From a virus, in the IMG/VR virus record IMGVR_UViG_3300047480_000598, positions 62,001-126,000 of that record: DNA of 64,000 nucleotides; one strand, 5' to 3'. The position numbers and the translations under genes are program-made. The notes beneath the pieces are model-generated. The model worked only from the letters and a program-made list of their open reading frames with translations. It was not told the DNA's origin and ran no database searches. How positions within the stretch are numbered: the first letter of the stretch is position 1; each line of letters opens with the position of its first letter. Positions 34,589 to 43,413 of the stretch are shown in pieces.

Positions 34589-37500
34589 TTATCCGAGGAT
34601 GAGGGTCCAAATGTCCATAATATCTTCAGCTTCTTCAGCCGATACTGTTGGACTATCTCCTACCGCAGCTTGCCAATCGGTACCATTATAAACTTCCATG
34701 TAGTTTATATCACTGTTGAATCTCATTTCTCCTAATTCAGGAGTTAATCTGCGATCAGCTGTTGGACCATAAGGAAGTACAACTCCTCCTTTTCCGGAAA
34801 ACTTAATATATCCCTCGTTTGTACCTGTGAGAATTATTGCTGTATCGAGATTATTTGTAATTGTATTATCGATTAAATGAATGTCGTTAACATTTACAAT
34901 TCCAGTTCCGGTCGGTATTAGATTAACATCATTGGTACTAACTAAATTTCCTACATTATTGCCTTGTACATAGATGTTATCAACGTGTATTCTATTATTA
35001 AACAATCTTTCATCATTAATTGTAGTTGTAACAGTTCCGTTTATACCAAATCTTAATAGCTGATCGTTATTTCCAGGAGTTAATTCTGCTGTAATATAGG
35101 TATTACGATCACTATCCCACAGATTCATAAAATTTACATACCCAGACGGTGACCATCCTTCTACCATATTGCTAACATCGTTGTATCTTACTTCACCAAC
35201 TGACGAAAGAAGTCTGTTTGTATTGTTTCCGATCGGTAGGATGACAGATTTAGTTGAGTTAATTTCGACATGTCCGATACCGTTAGGAGTTAATATAACA
35301 CTTTTTTGTAAATTAGTAGATGCCCCTGTCCAAAAATTACTTATATTGTTATCAGTAATCTTTAATTTTGAATCAAGAGCAACTCCTCCGGTACCATTTG
35401 CAAGAAATTGTATGTCAGTATCTAATTGTTGTTCCGAAATTATATTATCGTATAACCGGATAGATGGAACCTCAAAATACGAATCTCCGTTAATGATTAT
35501 ATTATTATTTGCAAATGTTCCTATTAGGTCAAAATCACCAGTTTGATTTATATTTCCAGTGTGTAAAATGTTACCGTTAATTTCTACCGATAGTATTGTA
35601 GTTAGACCGTTAACAGTAAAGATATCATCCACTGTTAAATTTTGATCTATTTGAACATTAGTAGTTGAAATTTGTATTTTTCCATTGTTATTTGCTACTA
35701 ATTCTAAGTCAGTATCTGTAGTTAAAGTCGAAATAGTATTATTTGTAATCTCGACAACATCATCAATATCAACTAATGTTGCAAAAAGAGTATTCCATCT
35801 TTTAGACGATGTTCCTAGTTCTAAGAAGTTATGTTGATTTGGATTTATATCTTGAGATAGGTACGAAACAAAATTAATTAAATCACTAGTTTGATTACCA
35901 AACCATATATCTTCTGCTACAATAAAACTGTCAGTTACATTTAGAGTGCCAGTAACAAAAACATTAGTATTTAAATAGGTATTATTTGATGCAGCAAGGA
36001 AATTAACAGGTCCTAATAATGATTGTATTTCGTTATCATGGATTCTTATATTGCCTGTTTGGATTAGATATTTGTCTACATATGTAACGCTAGTAGGACC
36101 TTCTAATATAATGTAGCCGTCACTACCAAAGTTAATAGACCGTGCATCAAAAACAACATTTCCAGTCTCTTGCTCAACGTAAAAAATCGAACCTATTCTA
36201 AAATCACCTTTTTGGTCTTGACTTTCGTAATAGATTGTTCCGTCGTTAGATTCTACAACTTCGTTTGCTTGAATTATTTGTCGACCGTCGTTATAGTCAA
36301 CTTCTCTCGATCCTACATATCCAAAGTTATGTCCGACTAGATATGCGATTGTGCTATCACCGTCTGCAACTGCTCCGTATTCTCCGTAAACATTTGCGCT
36401 GTTGATACTTCTAAATTCTGCACCAAATATTAGACTTTGATTATATAATCCTTCTGTACCATTAAGAAGATGTATACCTTTCTTAGCATAGTATGTAAAC
36501 GAATTTAGCCATTCAATTCGTACACCGTTCTTAGCTGTAATTCCGTCTGCATTTGGTGTTATAAAAGTTACCGCATAAAATAAACATGTCGGCGGAATAG
36601 TTCCTGTCGGATCAGCAACAGACCCGTCTATGTAAGCACCGCCGCCTGCATCTCCTTCATTGTAACCTAACGGATCTGATACTGTAGTAACTGATCCTCT
36701 AGTAATTACAGTAACATTAGAAATATAAGGACTTCGAGCAATTGATTTGAAGTTTAGTGCTAGTTTAAATCCATATCCTGTATAAAAATTACGAATTGTT
36801 AGAAATTCTACAGTAGTATCGCCATTTAATAAAAATGCATCATTATTATTTGTGCTAATAGTCGGTTCAACACTAACAGCTCTAATTCCGGTACCTCTAA
36901 CACTTACGCCTTGAGGTACTACTAATGGAAATTCTTCTTCGTATTCACCTGGAAAAATGATAATCTCATCGCCTGATACTGCTTGACTTAACGCATACTT
37001 TAGCGTACGAAAAGTAGAATGTTGATGATCACCGTGATTAGTGTCGTTTCCGTTTATGCTAACATATAGAGTATTACCTTGAGTTAACGACAGTTCTATA
37101 TCATTAACAATGAAACTATCGTTAACTGTAAGAGTGTTTGAATATACAGTATATGTGTATAGGTTACCCCACTCCTTTATTAGAGATCCGAGATCATGTT
37201 CATCATCGATATTAGGAATAAGATTACTATTAATGTCTGAATTAAAATAAACACTATCATTATCATCAGAACCAATAAAAGTGCTTGTGCCGTCAACAGT
37301 AAATTTGCCTGTTACATACAATTCTCCATCGATGTTAACTTTGTATGTGTTAAATTCAACTATCCCGGTTCCCGAAGGCGATAATTCAATTGAGCTATCT
37401 GCAATAACATTTTCTATTAATTGATTAGAAACATGAATATTGTCGGTGCCGAATCGGGGACCAGATATTCTAGGATTAGTTGCTTGGTTGGGTTGTATGT

Positions 37501-37810
37501 ATAGTGTACTTAAATCATAAAATCGTATTTCGTCGGAGCTTATTTTCCAGCTTTCTGAATCAATTTTAATATCGGTGTCAACAACAAGACCGTCAGTTCT
37601 TATTTCGTTAGGAACTAATAGATCGATGCCGAGTTGTGTCGAATCTGTAGTCATGCCTATGCGGCCATTTATTATGTCAAGAAATAAAAGATCGGTTTCA
37701 AATGCTAAGTTTGCATCATCGAGTTTGCCGCTATCTGCACCAATTAAATTTCGGCGTAATAGATTATTTTCAAGTAAAGGACCACTAATCCTACCTAATT
37801 GTTGAGCCAT
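34589..37810 (-). CDS. Pectin-lyase-like tail-fibre protein (1073 aa)
   Basis: A paralogue of the 1454-residue protein downstream. It shares the N-terminal LGRISGPLLENNLLRR / ANLAFETDLLFLD anchor, the beta-helix (LYVSINGNDTNHGDHQHSTF, IFPGEYEEEFPLVVPQG) and the ESQDQKGDFRIGSIFYVEQ module. It has repeated ITNNTIST/LTDTDLELVANN shaft units and the C-terminal RRLTPELGEMRFNSD motif. It lacks the LamG insertion: the equivalent region runs directly from WLNSFTYYAKKGIHLL to GAEFRSINSANVYG. It is probably the shaft of a tail or whisker fibre. The ATG at 37810 follows a run of small fibre genes with a 20-nt gap. Confidence 0.8.
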   Translation of the reverse strand: MAQQLGRISGPLLENNLLRRNLIGADSGKLDDANLAFETDLLFLDIINGRIGMTTDSTQLGIDLLVPNEIRTDGLVVDTDIKIDSESWKISSDEIRFYDLSTLYIQPNQATNPRISGPRFGTDNIHVSNQLIENVIADSSIELSPSGTGIVEFNTYKVNIDGELYVTGKFTVDGTSTFIGSDDNDSVYFNSDINSNLIPNIDDEHDLGSLIKEWGNLYTYTVYSNTLTVNDSFIVNDIELSLTQGNTLYVSINGNDTNHGDHQHSTFRTLKYALSQAVSGDEIIIFPGEYEEEFPLVVPQGVSVRGTGIRAVSVEPTISTNNNDAFLLNGDTTVEFLTIRNFYTGYGFKLALNFKSIARSPYISNVTVITRGSVTTVSDPLGYNEGDAGGGAYIDGSVADPTGTIPPTCLFYAVTFITPNADGITAKNGVRIEWLNSFTYYAKKGIHLLNGTEGLYNQSLIFGAEFRSINSANVYGEYGAVADGDSTIAYLVGHNFGYVGSREVDYNDGRQIIQANEVVESNDGTIYYESQDQKGDFRIGSIFYVEQETGNVVFDARSINFGSDGYIILEGPTSVTYVDKYLIQTGNIRIHDNEIQSLLGPVNFLAASNNTYLNTNVFVTGTLNVTDSFIVAEDIWFGNQTSDLINFVSYLSQDINPNQHNFLELGTSSKRWNTLFATLVDIDDVVEITNNTISTLTTDTDLELVANNNGKIQISTTNVQIDQNLTVDDIFTVNGLTTILSVEINGNILHTGNINQTGDFDLIGTFANNNIIINGDSYFEVPSIRLYDNIISEQQLDTDIQFLANGTGGVALDSKLKITDNNISNFWTGASTNLQKSVILTPNGIGHVEINSTKSVILPIGNNTNRLLSSVGEVRYNDVSNMVEGWSPSGYVNFMNLWDSDRNTYITAELTPGNNDQLLRFGINGTVTTTINDERLFNNRIHVDNIYVQGNNVGNLVSTNDVNLIPTGTGIVNVNDIHLIDNTITNNLDTAIILTGTNEGYIKFSGKGGVVLPYGPTADRRLTPELGEMRFNSDINYMEVYNGTDWQAAVGDSPTVSAEEAEDIMDIWTLILG

Positions 37811-37830
37811 AATTCCCCTATGGACTTAAC

Positions 37831-38598
37831 TTATTGGTCAAATCCTTGTAATATTGTAACTGGTTTACCTAATGGTACAGGTGTATCAAATGCAACATAA
37901 TACCCGCTAGTATATCCGCCGCTGATTGTAACTGTTGATCCTACTGATTCAGCTGTAATCGATTCAAGTACAGTGATAGTAGACGACGATACAGTATCAA
38001 TTGTGTATGTTCCATCATTACTAGCTGATCCGGATATAGTAATTTCCATTCCTGAATAAAACTTTTTACTTAGAAAATCAACAATTCCGGTATTTGCGCT
38101 AATGATAGATTTTGTAACATTGTTAAACGAAAATATAGTGTTAGTAACTTCTGCAGGATTTTGAATTAGTTCGTAGTTAGTTCCACTAATTTGGAATACA
38201 TTTTCGACAAACACTAATATCTGTTTTGCTTTTTGAGTAATGTCCCAAGATGTTAATGTTGAATCAACAGTTGTTGCAAAAGGTCTATTTATAGGTCCAA
38301 AGAGTAATTCAACAAAATTACCGATTCCTAATTCTTGTTGTGTAATTTCGGTCGGTTCTTTAAATCTTAAACTTCTCCATGTTCCGCTCTGATAAATCTC
38401 AAGTTCTCCGCCAACTCCTAAAGATGTATTATATCGCAACATTCCATCAAGAGGCGATACCGGTCTTTGTGCAGTTGTTCCCTTAGGTACTAACAAGTTA
38501 TTAGTAGTTGTCATTACGATACTATCGGTCATGTCAACATACAATCTTTGATCGTAGGGTGCTCTTTTGTTAATATTTTGTTGTCTTAAATATCGCAT
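37831..38598 (-). CDS. Tail-fibre/virion structural protein (255 aa)
   Basis: The motif LLVPKGTTAQRPVSPLDGML near residues 35-54, followed by RYNTSLGVGGELEIYQSGTW, is the common fibre-shaft end signature (P-x-GTTAQRP...G-x-x-RYNT...EIY..G.W). The remainder is beta-rich, with a SGMEITISGSASNDGTYTID unit typical of small phage structural domains. It lies 3 nt from the upstream small gene and 20 nt from the 1073-residue fibre. A fibre component or connector is likely. Confidence 0.65.
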   Translation of the reverse strand: MRYLRQQNINKRAPYDQRLYVDMTDSIVMTTTNNLLVPKGTTAQRPVSPLDGMLRYNTSLGVGGELEIYQSGTWRSLRFKEPTEITQQELGIGNFVELLFGPINRPFATTVDSTLTSWDITQKAKQILVFVENVFQISGTNYELIQNPAEVTNTIFSFNNVTKSIISANTGIVDFLSKKFYSGMEITISGSASNDGTYTIDTVSSSTITVLESITAESVGSTVTISGGYTSGYYVAFDTPVPLGKPVTILQGFDQ

Positions 38599-38600
38599 AA

Positions 38601-38933
38601 TTAGACTGCCAATGTACTTACTGTTGATACTAAATTATCCGGTGATTCACTTTTTGCAATTAATCTATCTCCATCTGCAAGAACCATTTTTTCTTGATCA
38701 AAACTTACTGTTTCTCCTGCAGGAATAGGTAACTTATTAACAATTAAGTGAACACTGCTTTGTGTTTCACCAAATGGAACAGCATACAAGTATAAGTATG
38801 TTTTTCCAGTTTCTGGATTTAAAGGATCATACACAGCAGTATTACATACGATTACTGTAGTAATGGCATTATTTCCGTTGCTAGTATAAAGTGTAGTATC
38901 TGTAGTTCCAATTGCGGTATTTTTAATTGCCAT
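38601..38933 (-). CDS. Small beta-rich virion protein (about 110-residue family)
   Basis: A 110-residue protein: MAIKNTAIGTTDTTLYTS, then AITTVIVCNTAVYDP, then a PIPAGETVSFDQEKMVLADG turn and a C-terminal VSTVSTLAV strand. The layout, with an IPAGETVSFD-type turn before the last strands, resembles the similarly sized products at 9296-9622 and 29737-30093 and small neck or decoration proteins of other phages. Probably structural; the exact location in the virion is unknown. Confidence 0.6.
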   Translation of the reverse strand: MAIKNTAIGTTDTTLYTSNGNNAITTVIVCNTAVYDPLNPETGKTYLYLYAVPFGETQSSVHLIVNKLPIPAGETVSFDQEKMVLADGDRLIAKSESPDNLVSTVSTLAV

Positions 38934-38942
38934 AAACTTTCC

Positions 38943-39962
38943 TTAAAATAACATGCTAAAAAGTAATGCTCGATTTTTAGCTACTAATTCGTCTGATGCT
39001 ATATTGTTAGCAAAAAATATTCCACTTCTTCCGGGTGTTTGAGCTAATGTAGTTAACTGAGATTTTGAAAATATTTTAGTAGTTCCAGTTAACGGCCCCG
39101 GAGATAATAATTGATCATTTAGGTTTATAATTGCATCAACTTCTACATTATTGTTGTTTGCAGTTAATACTAAATTATTTGTAGTATTTGTTATTGTATC
39201 TGTAAATAGATTAACATTATCTACATACAAACCAAAACTATTAATTCTAGATCTTAAAGATTCATTGATAAAAAAGTCTAACCGATTACTATATGCTTGT
39301 GTCCTTGACAAAATAGTTCCGCCTGTGCGATAAGTAATTTTATCAACATCGGCTACACCAGGAGTTACATTTCCTGCTTGTATATACATTTGCACATATC
39401 TTTTGTTAACTATGAAATTATCTTGAGCGGTTAACGGGACAGTAATATCTGGATCACCGATAATTGGATCAGTTCCAAATACTCGTGTAGCATATGCCCC
39501 TGCATCGGTGTTAACTAGTTCAAGTGATTTATTAGTACCTTTAATATCAAAATATAAATTATGTTCTCCATCAACTCTAATTGTTGATAGTTGTAATCCA
39601 CTTTTGTGACCGTCATCTGTTCTTAAAACAAATGTTCCGTCAAGATTAGTGGAAGAGTAAGGATCATAATGCTGTACGGTTTCGTCAAAAAGAAACTCTG
39701 CATTAGTTAAACTTCCTCTGTCGATAGTAATACCAGCTGTATCTTCAGTAATACCGGATCCTTGTTCTCCGTTGTTTAAGATAATTGTATTATCTTCTAC
39801 ATACATCTCTGTAACATTAACTGTAGTATATGTGCCATCAATTATTAAGTTGCCGGTAATTCTTACATCACCAACTTCGATTCCGGTGTCTAATATGATT
39901 GTACCGCCAGATTGAACTCTTAGACGATAATTATTTTCACTGACGTTTAGTACTCTTGACAT
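38943..39962 (-). CDS. Tail-fibre-like virion protein (339 aa)
   Basis: The N-terminal half has the sequence style of fibre heads: GDVRITGNLIIDGTYTTVNV, then EMYVEDNTIILNNGEQ and GITIDRGS, a repeat type frequent in T4-like marine phage fibres. The C-terminal half has beta-strands (LVLTANNNNVEVDAIINLND) and ends hydrophobically (ALLFSMLF). It is the first gene of the fibre block after the weak terminator at 39980. It is likely a proximal fibre or whisker component. Confidence 0.65.
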   Translation of the reverse strand: MSRVLNVSENNYRLRVQSGGTIILDTGIEVGDVRITGNLIIDGTYTTVNVTEMYVEDNTIILNNGEQGSGITEDTAGITIDRGSLTNAEFLFDETVQHYDPYSSTNLDGTFVLRTDDGHKSGLQLSTIRVDGEHNLYFDIKGTNKSLELVNTDAGAYATRVFGTDPIIGDPDITVPLTAQDNFIVNKRYVQMYIQAGNVTPGVADVDKITYRTGGTILSRTQAYSNRLDFFINESLRSRINSFGLYVDNVNLFTDTITNTTNNLVLTANNNNVEVDAIINLNDQLLSPGPLTGTTKIFSKSQLTTLAQTPGRSGIFFANNIASDELVAKNRALLFSMLF

Positions 39963-39979
39963 TATTAATCCTTAAAGTC

Positions 39980-39995
39980 GGGGGCCGGAGCCCCC
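39980..39995 (-). terminator. GC-rich hairpin after the 326-residue virion gene
   Basis: A perfect GGGGGC-CGGA-GCCCCC stem follows the stop at 40002. On the minus strand the downstream T-run is short (GACTTT), whereas on the plus strand it is followed by TTTT. It is therefore probably only a partial terminator or an RNA-stabilising 3' end for the leftward transcript. Confidence 0.5.
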
Positions 39996-40001
39996 TTTTA
40001 A

Positions 40002-40982
40002 TTAAGCGTTCTCAATTACAACTTGTGAGTCTTCAATGGTTGTAGTAAATGACCACTTAGCACTTTGACCGCTAGCAAATTGACTACCTGCACTTGAACT
40101 CAATCTTGCTACTGCTGCTGGAACTAATACAACTTTTCTACTAGTGATTTTCTTTACTAGATAAGTTCCGCCGGCACTATCTGTTGCAACAACATTCATT
40201 TCGCCTGCTGCATCAGCAGTTGTTGTTGTAAGTTCACAAATTCCAGTTCCGGTTGCATTTTCAACTTTGAATCTGCGATCGTTTGTTTGTTTAACAATAT
40301 CTGCACGTAGTAAACTACCACCAGTTAAGTATGCATAAGCAACGATTGCATTTTCGTTATTACCGTATTCGAATGCTGATCCTGAGTCAGTTTCAAGAAC
40401 TACTGTACCGGCAGCTTTATCGCCTGCTCCGCCTGCACCGTTACTAAATGTTACTGCGGCATCTGCGGCATTTGTATAACCAGATCCTTGTTCTGTAACA
40501 ACTACTGCTTTAACACGGTATGTTACATCGACTGTTAAATCATCACCGCCTTCACCAGTAACTTTAGTTGTTGTAACACCACTAGTTAATCCAGTTAGTA
40601 CTGTTTGCTCACCACGCGAACCGCCTGTGAAATCTACAGTTAACACTACACCGTTAGTCGGTGCATCGCTAACTGATGCGACACGAACAACCAAACCGCC
40701 TGCACCATCGACTGTGATTAAATCGCCAACATCATAATCTGTTCCACCAGCATTAACGGTAACTGCTAATGCTTCCATAGTTACTGTTCCAGTTGCTCGA
40801 ACAGCTCCAGCACCTGTTAAATCGGGTGTATCAAAAGTTGCAGTTGCTCTAGTGGTATATACTCCAGGGGTATCAATAGTTACACTAGCAACTCTTTTTC
40901 CGCCTAACTCGTCATCAGCTGTTGTGCTTGATGATCCTAAATTACGATTACCAAAATATTTTTTGTTTAATGGACGTCCCAT
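40002..40982 (-). CDS. Virion structural protein downstream of the capsid gene (326 aa)
   Basis: A 326-residue Ala/Gly/Val/Thr-rich protein, compositionally unlike the Asn/Ser/Thr-rich fibres beside it. It contains GGTDYDVGDLITVDGAGG near residue 100 and GSGYTNAADAAVTFSNGAGG near 170. These resemble the GxGYxxGD and GSGYxxxPTV units embedded in the two giant fibres. The C-terminal half is beta-rich (LVKKITSRKVVLVPAA). It has its own late promoter and leader and sits immediately after the gp23 terminator. That suggests a major virion component such as a head decoration or sheath-associated protein. Function is not recognised. Confidence 0.6.
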   Translation of the reverse strand: MGRPLNKKYFGNRNLGSSSTTADDELGGKRVASVTIDTPGVYTTRATATFDTPDLTGAGAVRATGTVTMEALAVTVNAGGTDYDVGDLITVDGAGGLVVRVASVSDAPTNGVVLTVDFTGGSRGEQTVLTGLTSGVTTTKVTGEGGDDLTVDVTYRVKAVVVTEQGSGYTNAADAAVTFSNGAGGAGDKAAGTVVLETDSGSAFEYGNNENAIVAYAYLTGGSLLRADIVKQTNDRRFKVENATGTGICELTTTTADAAGEMNVVATDSAGGTYLVKKITSRKVVLVPAAVARLSSSAGSQFASGQSAKWSFTTTIEDSQVVIENA

Positions 40983-41017
40983 TTGTTTTCTCCTTAAATA
41001 TGACGTTCTAGGTCTAC

Positions 41018-41032
41018 GCAGAGGGATTCTGC
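41018..41032 (-). promoter_or_regulatory. Leader hairpin before the 326-residue virion gene
   Basis: A GCAGA-GGGAT-TCTGC stem-loop lies in the 80-nt leader between the late promoter at 41065 and the ATG at 40982. It may stabilise the mRNA 5' end. No other feature is visible in this gap. Confidence 0.35.
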
Positions 41033-41064
41033 ATAAGTCTCTTTCGAGCTCATTTTAGACATAG

Positions 41065-41072
41065 TATTTATT
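41065..41072 (-). promoter_or_regulatory. Late promoter variant AATAAATA
   Basis: The minus strand reads AATAAATA just beyond the gp23 terminator and about 80 nt upstream of the 326-residue virion gene. It would restart late transcription after termination behind gp23. Confidence 0.65.
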
Positions 41073-41077
41073 CAATC

Positions 41078-41104
41078 AAAAAGAAAGGCTCCGAAGAGCC
41101 TTTC
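41078..41104 (-). terminator. Rho-independent terminator of the capsid operon (UUCG loop)
   Basis: On the minus strand GAAAGGCTC-TTCG-GAGCCTTTC is followed by TTTTT: a nine-base-pair stem closed by a UUCG tetraloop. It lies 27 nt past the gp23 stop. Confidence 0.92.
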
Positions 41105-41130
41105 TAATAAAGTTCCAAAAAAGTAATTTC

Positions 41131-42294
41131 TTACTTGAACGAAACGTTTGAAAGTTCAACCTTTCCAAGGTAGTCAGCAGCGTTACCAAGTGATGATGCT
41201 GTGTTTGTTAACTCAACATATCCGTAACGTGTCATGAAGCTAACTACTGGTTCGAAGGTAGACGGATCAAGAACAACACCGCTGCTCATTAATGGAATGT
41301 ATGGGCAGTAGAATGCTGCTGCGTCACTTTCGCTAGAACCTTTATAACCGATAAGAACATCAGTTGAGTCAGTAGCATAAGTGTTAACATAGACCTTCAT
41401 TGCATTGTTTAAAGTACCAACAAACTTAGTGTTAGTCGGAGCTTCAAAAGTACCTTCAGTTGTGCGAGCAAAAGCTGAAGTTGTAGCTGATTGAAGGATA
41501 GTTAGTGCAAATGGGCTAACAACTGCCCAGTTACCTGCACCGCGACGTGTACGTTGTGCAATTAAGTTAGATACACGGTTGATTAAAACTGCTAATGCAG
41601 CGTGTTCGTCACCGACGAATGTAGCTGTACCAGAAACTGCATTTTGGTCAAAAGTTTCAGTAGCAGTACCTGCTAATGATGCTAATGAACCAAGGATTTC
41701 TTGGTCGATTTCAGCTGTGATTTCTTGAGCAAGAGCAGCCATTACTTCTGCTTCAATGTCAATACCTTGTTGAGCTTGTGCATCTTGTGCAGCTTCGAAA
41801 GTCCAGCGTGCGCTTAACTTACGAGTCTTAGCTTCAACAGTTTGCTTTAAGATCTGGATAGACATTCTCTTACCAGCTGCACCTTCTAATGTAGCTGTTG
41901 AGGTTGCCTTTGAACCTGGGTCTGCATCGTTACCTGAGTAACCAGCAGCAATCTTAAATGGGCTAAGTGCTTCTTCACCTGCTACTACGCCAGTTGCGTT
42001 ATCTGCATAACGAACACGTAGAGTATGGATTTGCCCAACTGGTCCAGTCATTGGTTGAACACCAACTAATTCGTTAGCAATAACGGTTGGCATTACACGT
42101 CGAATTACTGGAAGAATGACGCGATTTAATGTTGATATGTTGCCGGCAGAAGTAGCACCAGCAGTCGGTGATTCCATCAAATACTTACGAGTATTTTCTA
42201 GGGTAACACCCATTACTGATTTTTTTGTGCCTTGTAAGCCTTCTAATAGGGCTTCTTTAGTATCTGCCCAACGGCCAGTAAGTAGTTCTGACAT
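41131..42294 (-). CDS. gp23: Major capsid protein gp23
   Basis: A 387-residue T4-type major capsid precursor, shorter than T4's 521 as is usual for marine relatives. The helical N-terminus holds a protease site of (L/I)xE-G type (ALLEG, cut after E18), followed by TLNRVILPVIRRVMP and GVQPMTGPVGQIHTLRVRY, typical of the family. The central EAQDAQAQQGIDIEAEVMAA helix and the GAGNWAVVSPFAL segment are also characteristic. It forms the hexameric head lattice after cleavage by gp21. A strong AAGGAG ribosome site precedes ATG, and a strong terminator follows the stop. Gene order gp21-gp22-gp23 matches T4. Confidence 0.95.
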   Translation of the reverse strand: MSELLTGRWADTKEALLEGLQGTKKSVMGVTLENTRKYLMESPTAGATSAGNISTLNRVILPVIRRVMPTVIANELVGVQPMTGPVGQIHTLRVRYADNATGVVAGEEALSPFKIAAGYSGNDADPGSKATSTATLEGAAGKRMSIQILKQTVEAKTRKLSARWTFEAAQDAQAQQGIDIEAEVMAALAQEITAEIDQEILGSLASLAGTATETFDQNAVSGTATFVGDEHAALAVLINRVSNLIAQRTRRGAGNWAVVSPFALTILQSATTSAFARTTEGTFEAPTNTKFVGTLNNAMKVYVNTYATDSTDVLIGYKGSSESDAAAFYCPYIPLMSSGVVLDPSTFEPVVSFMTRYGYVELTNTASSLGNAADYLGKVELSNVSFK

Positions 42295-42305
42295 TTAAAT
42301 TCTCC

Positions 42306-43400
42306 TTAAATTTTTAGTCCAGCAAGGCGGCGAATGTCGACAATATTCGAATCATCCTCGCTGCTACGAATGCTGTTGGAAACTTTGTTTCCTGTAATTT
42401 CTTTAGCCTCAATTAGTGCCTGTTTCTTCTGCGGAGCTTTTCCAGCAACAACTGCCGGTAGATACTTGTCAAAACTTTCTGTAAGTTTCGATGTTTTCAC
42501 ACTCTCCATCAATTCACCCATGATTCGACGTTGCTCTGAACTTAACGGAGCAAGTAATTCACTCATGATTTCTTTTCTTTGTTGCGATTCTTTAAGTCTC
42601 GCAATCTCTGCGTTTTTACTTTCTACTAGTGACTTAGCTTCTAAAGCCTTATCTTCGGCTTCAGCGATTGCCAACTCCTTCATGTCTATGACCTTGAGTA
42701 ACTTTGCAGTTTCAGATTTTTCGCTTAAGTAGGAAGTTGAGTATTCAGCTGCAAATGCTTCGAATAGCTTACGACCGAAATCGTTACGACGAGCTGAATC
42801 GATGTCTTCTTTAAGTGATGCTAGTTCAGTCTTTAAACTTTCGCTAACAACTTTGTTAACCATCTTAGCTGCACGTTGTACAAACTCTTCCTTAACTTTT
42901 TTGATCTGTTCTTTACCTTCGCGGACAACACGTACCTTTGTAGCAGCTACGTCTTGCTTGTCCTTGTAAAACTCAGTAATTTCTTGAGCTAGAGCTTCGA
43001 CAACAAATTGTTCTAATTTGCCAAACTTTTTAGCCATTACGACTTGATCTTCATGCAATTCACGAACTTCTGATGCTAATTGACGAGTAACAAATTTACT
43101 CATTGTGTTAGCACTTTCAGTCATTTTCTTAGCATACTTTACTTTCATTTCTGCTAAGTGCTTGCGATCGTCTACGAATTCTGCAAGTTCGCCTGCTAGT
43201 CCGTCAGTAATCATACGATTAACTGCTTCAATCATAACGTTCTTATCGTGATCGTATTTTTGTGCAAATTCTTCACGCAATTGTTGTGCAACTTGTTCGC
43301 GATTTTCAGTGATCTTCGCTTCCCAAGCTGACTCGATTGACTCTTGAATCTCTTCAGAAATCACATTGTTTTCGAATAACTTTTTTAATGCATCCAACAT
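42306..43400 (-). CDS. gp22: Prohead core scaffolding protein gp22
   Basis: A 364-residue protein that is almost entirely charged helix or coiled coil. Examples are ENREQVAQQLREEFAQKYDH, then a long Lys/Glu-rich middle, then LLAPLSSEQRRIMGELMES near 275-295. In T4 gp22 forms the internal scaffold around which gp23 assembles and is then degraded by the gp21 protease. Position between gp21 and gp23 and co-orientation support the call. It ends with a short basic tail (VDIRRLAGLKI). It is longer than T4 gp22 (about 270), consistent with an expanded coiled coil. Confidence 0.88.
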   Translation of the reverse strand: MLDALKKLFENNVISEEIQESIESAWEAKITENREQVAQQLREEFAQKYDHDKNVMIEAVNRMITDGLAGELAEFVDDRKHLAEMKVKYAKKMTESANTMSKFVTRQLASEVRELHEDQVVMAKKFGKLEQFVVEALAQEITEFYKDKQDVAATKVRVVREGKEQIKKVKEEFVQRAAKMVNKVVSESLKTELASLKEDIDSARRNDFGRKLFEAFAAEYSTSYLSEKSETAKLLKVIDMKELAIAEAEDKALEAKSLVESKNAEIARLKESQQRKEIMSELLAPLSSEQRRIMGELMESVKTSKLTESFDKYLPAVVAGKAPQKKQALIEAKEITGNKVSNSIRSSEDDSNIVDIRRLAGLKI

Positions 43401-43413
43401 GTGATTCTCCTTG

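Noticed and set aside
38286-38293. TATTTATA, an exact late box on the minus strand
   Set aside because: It lies in the middle of the 255-residue fibre gene, far from any start codon.
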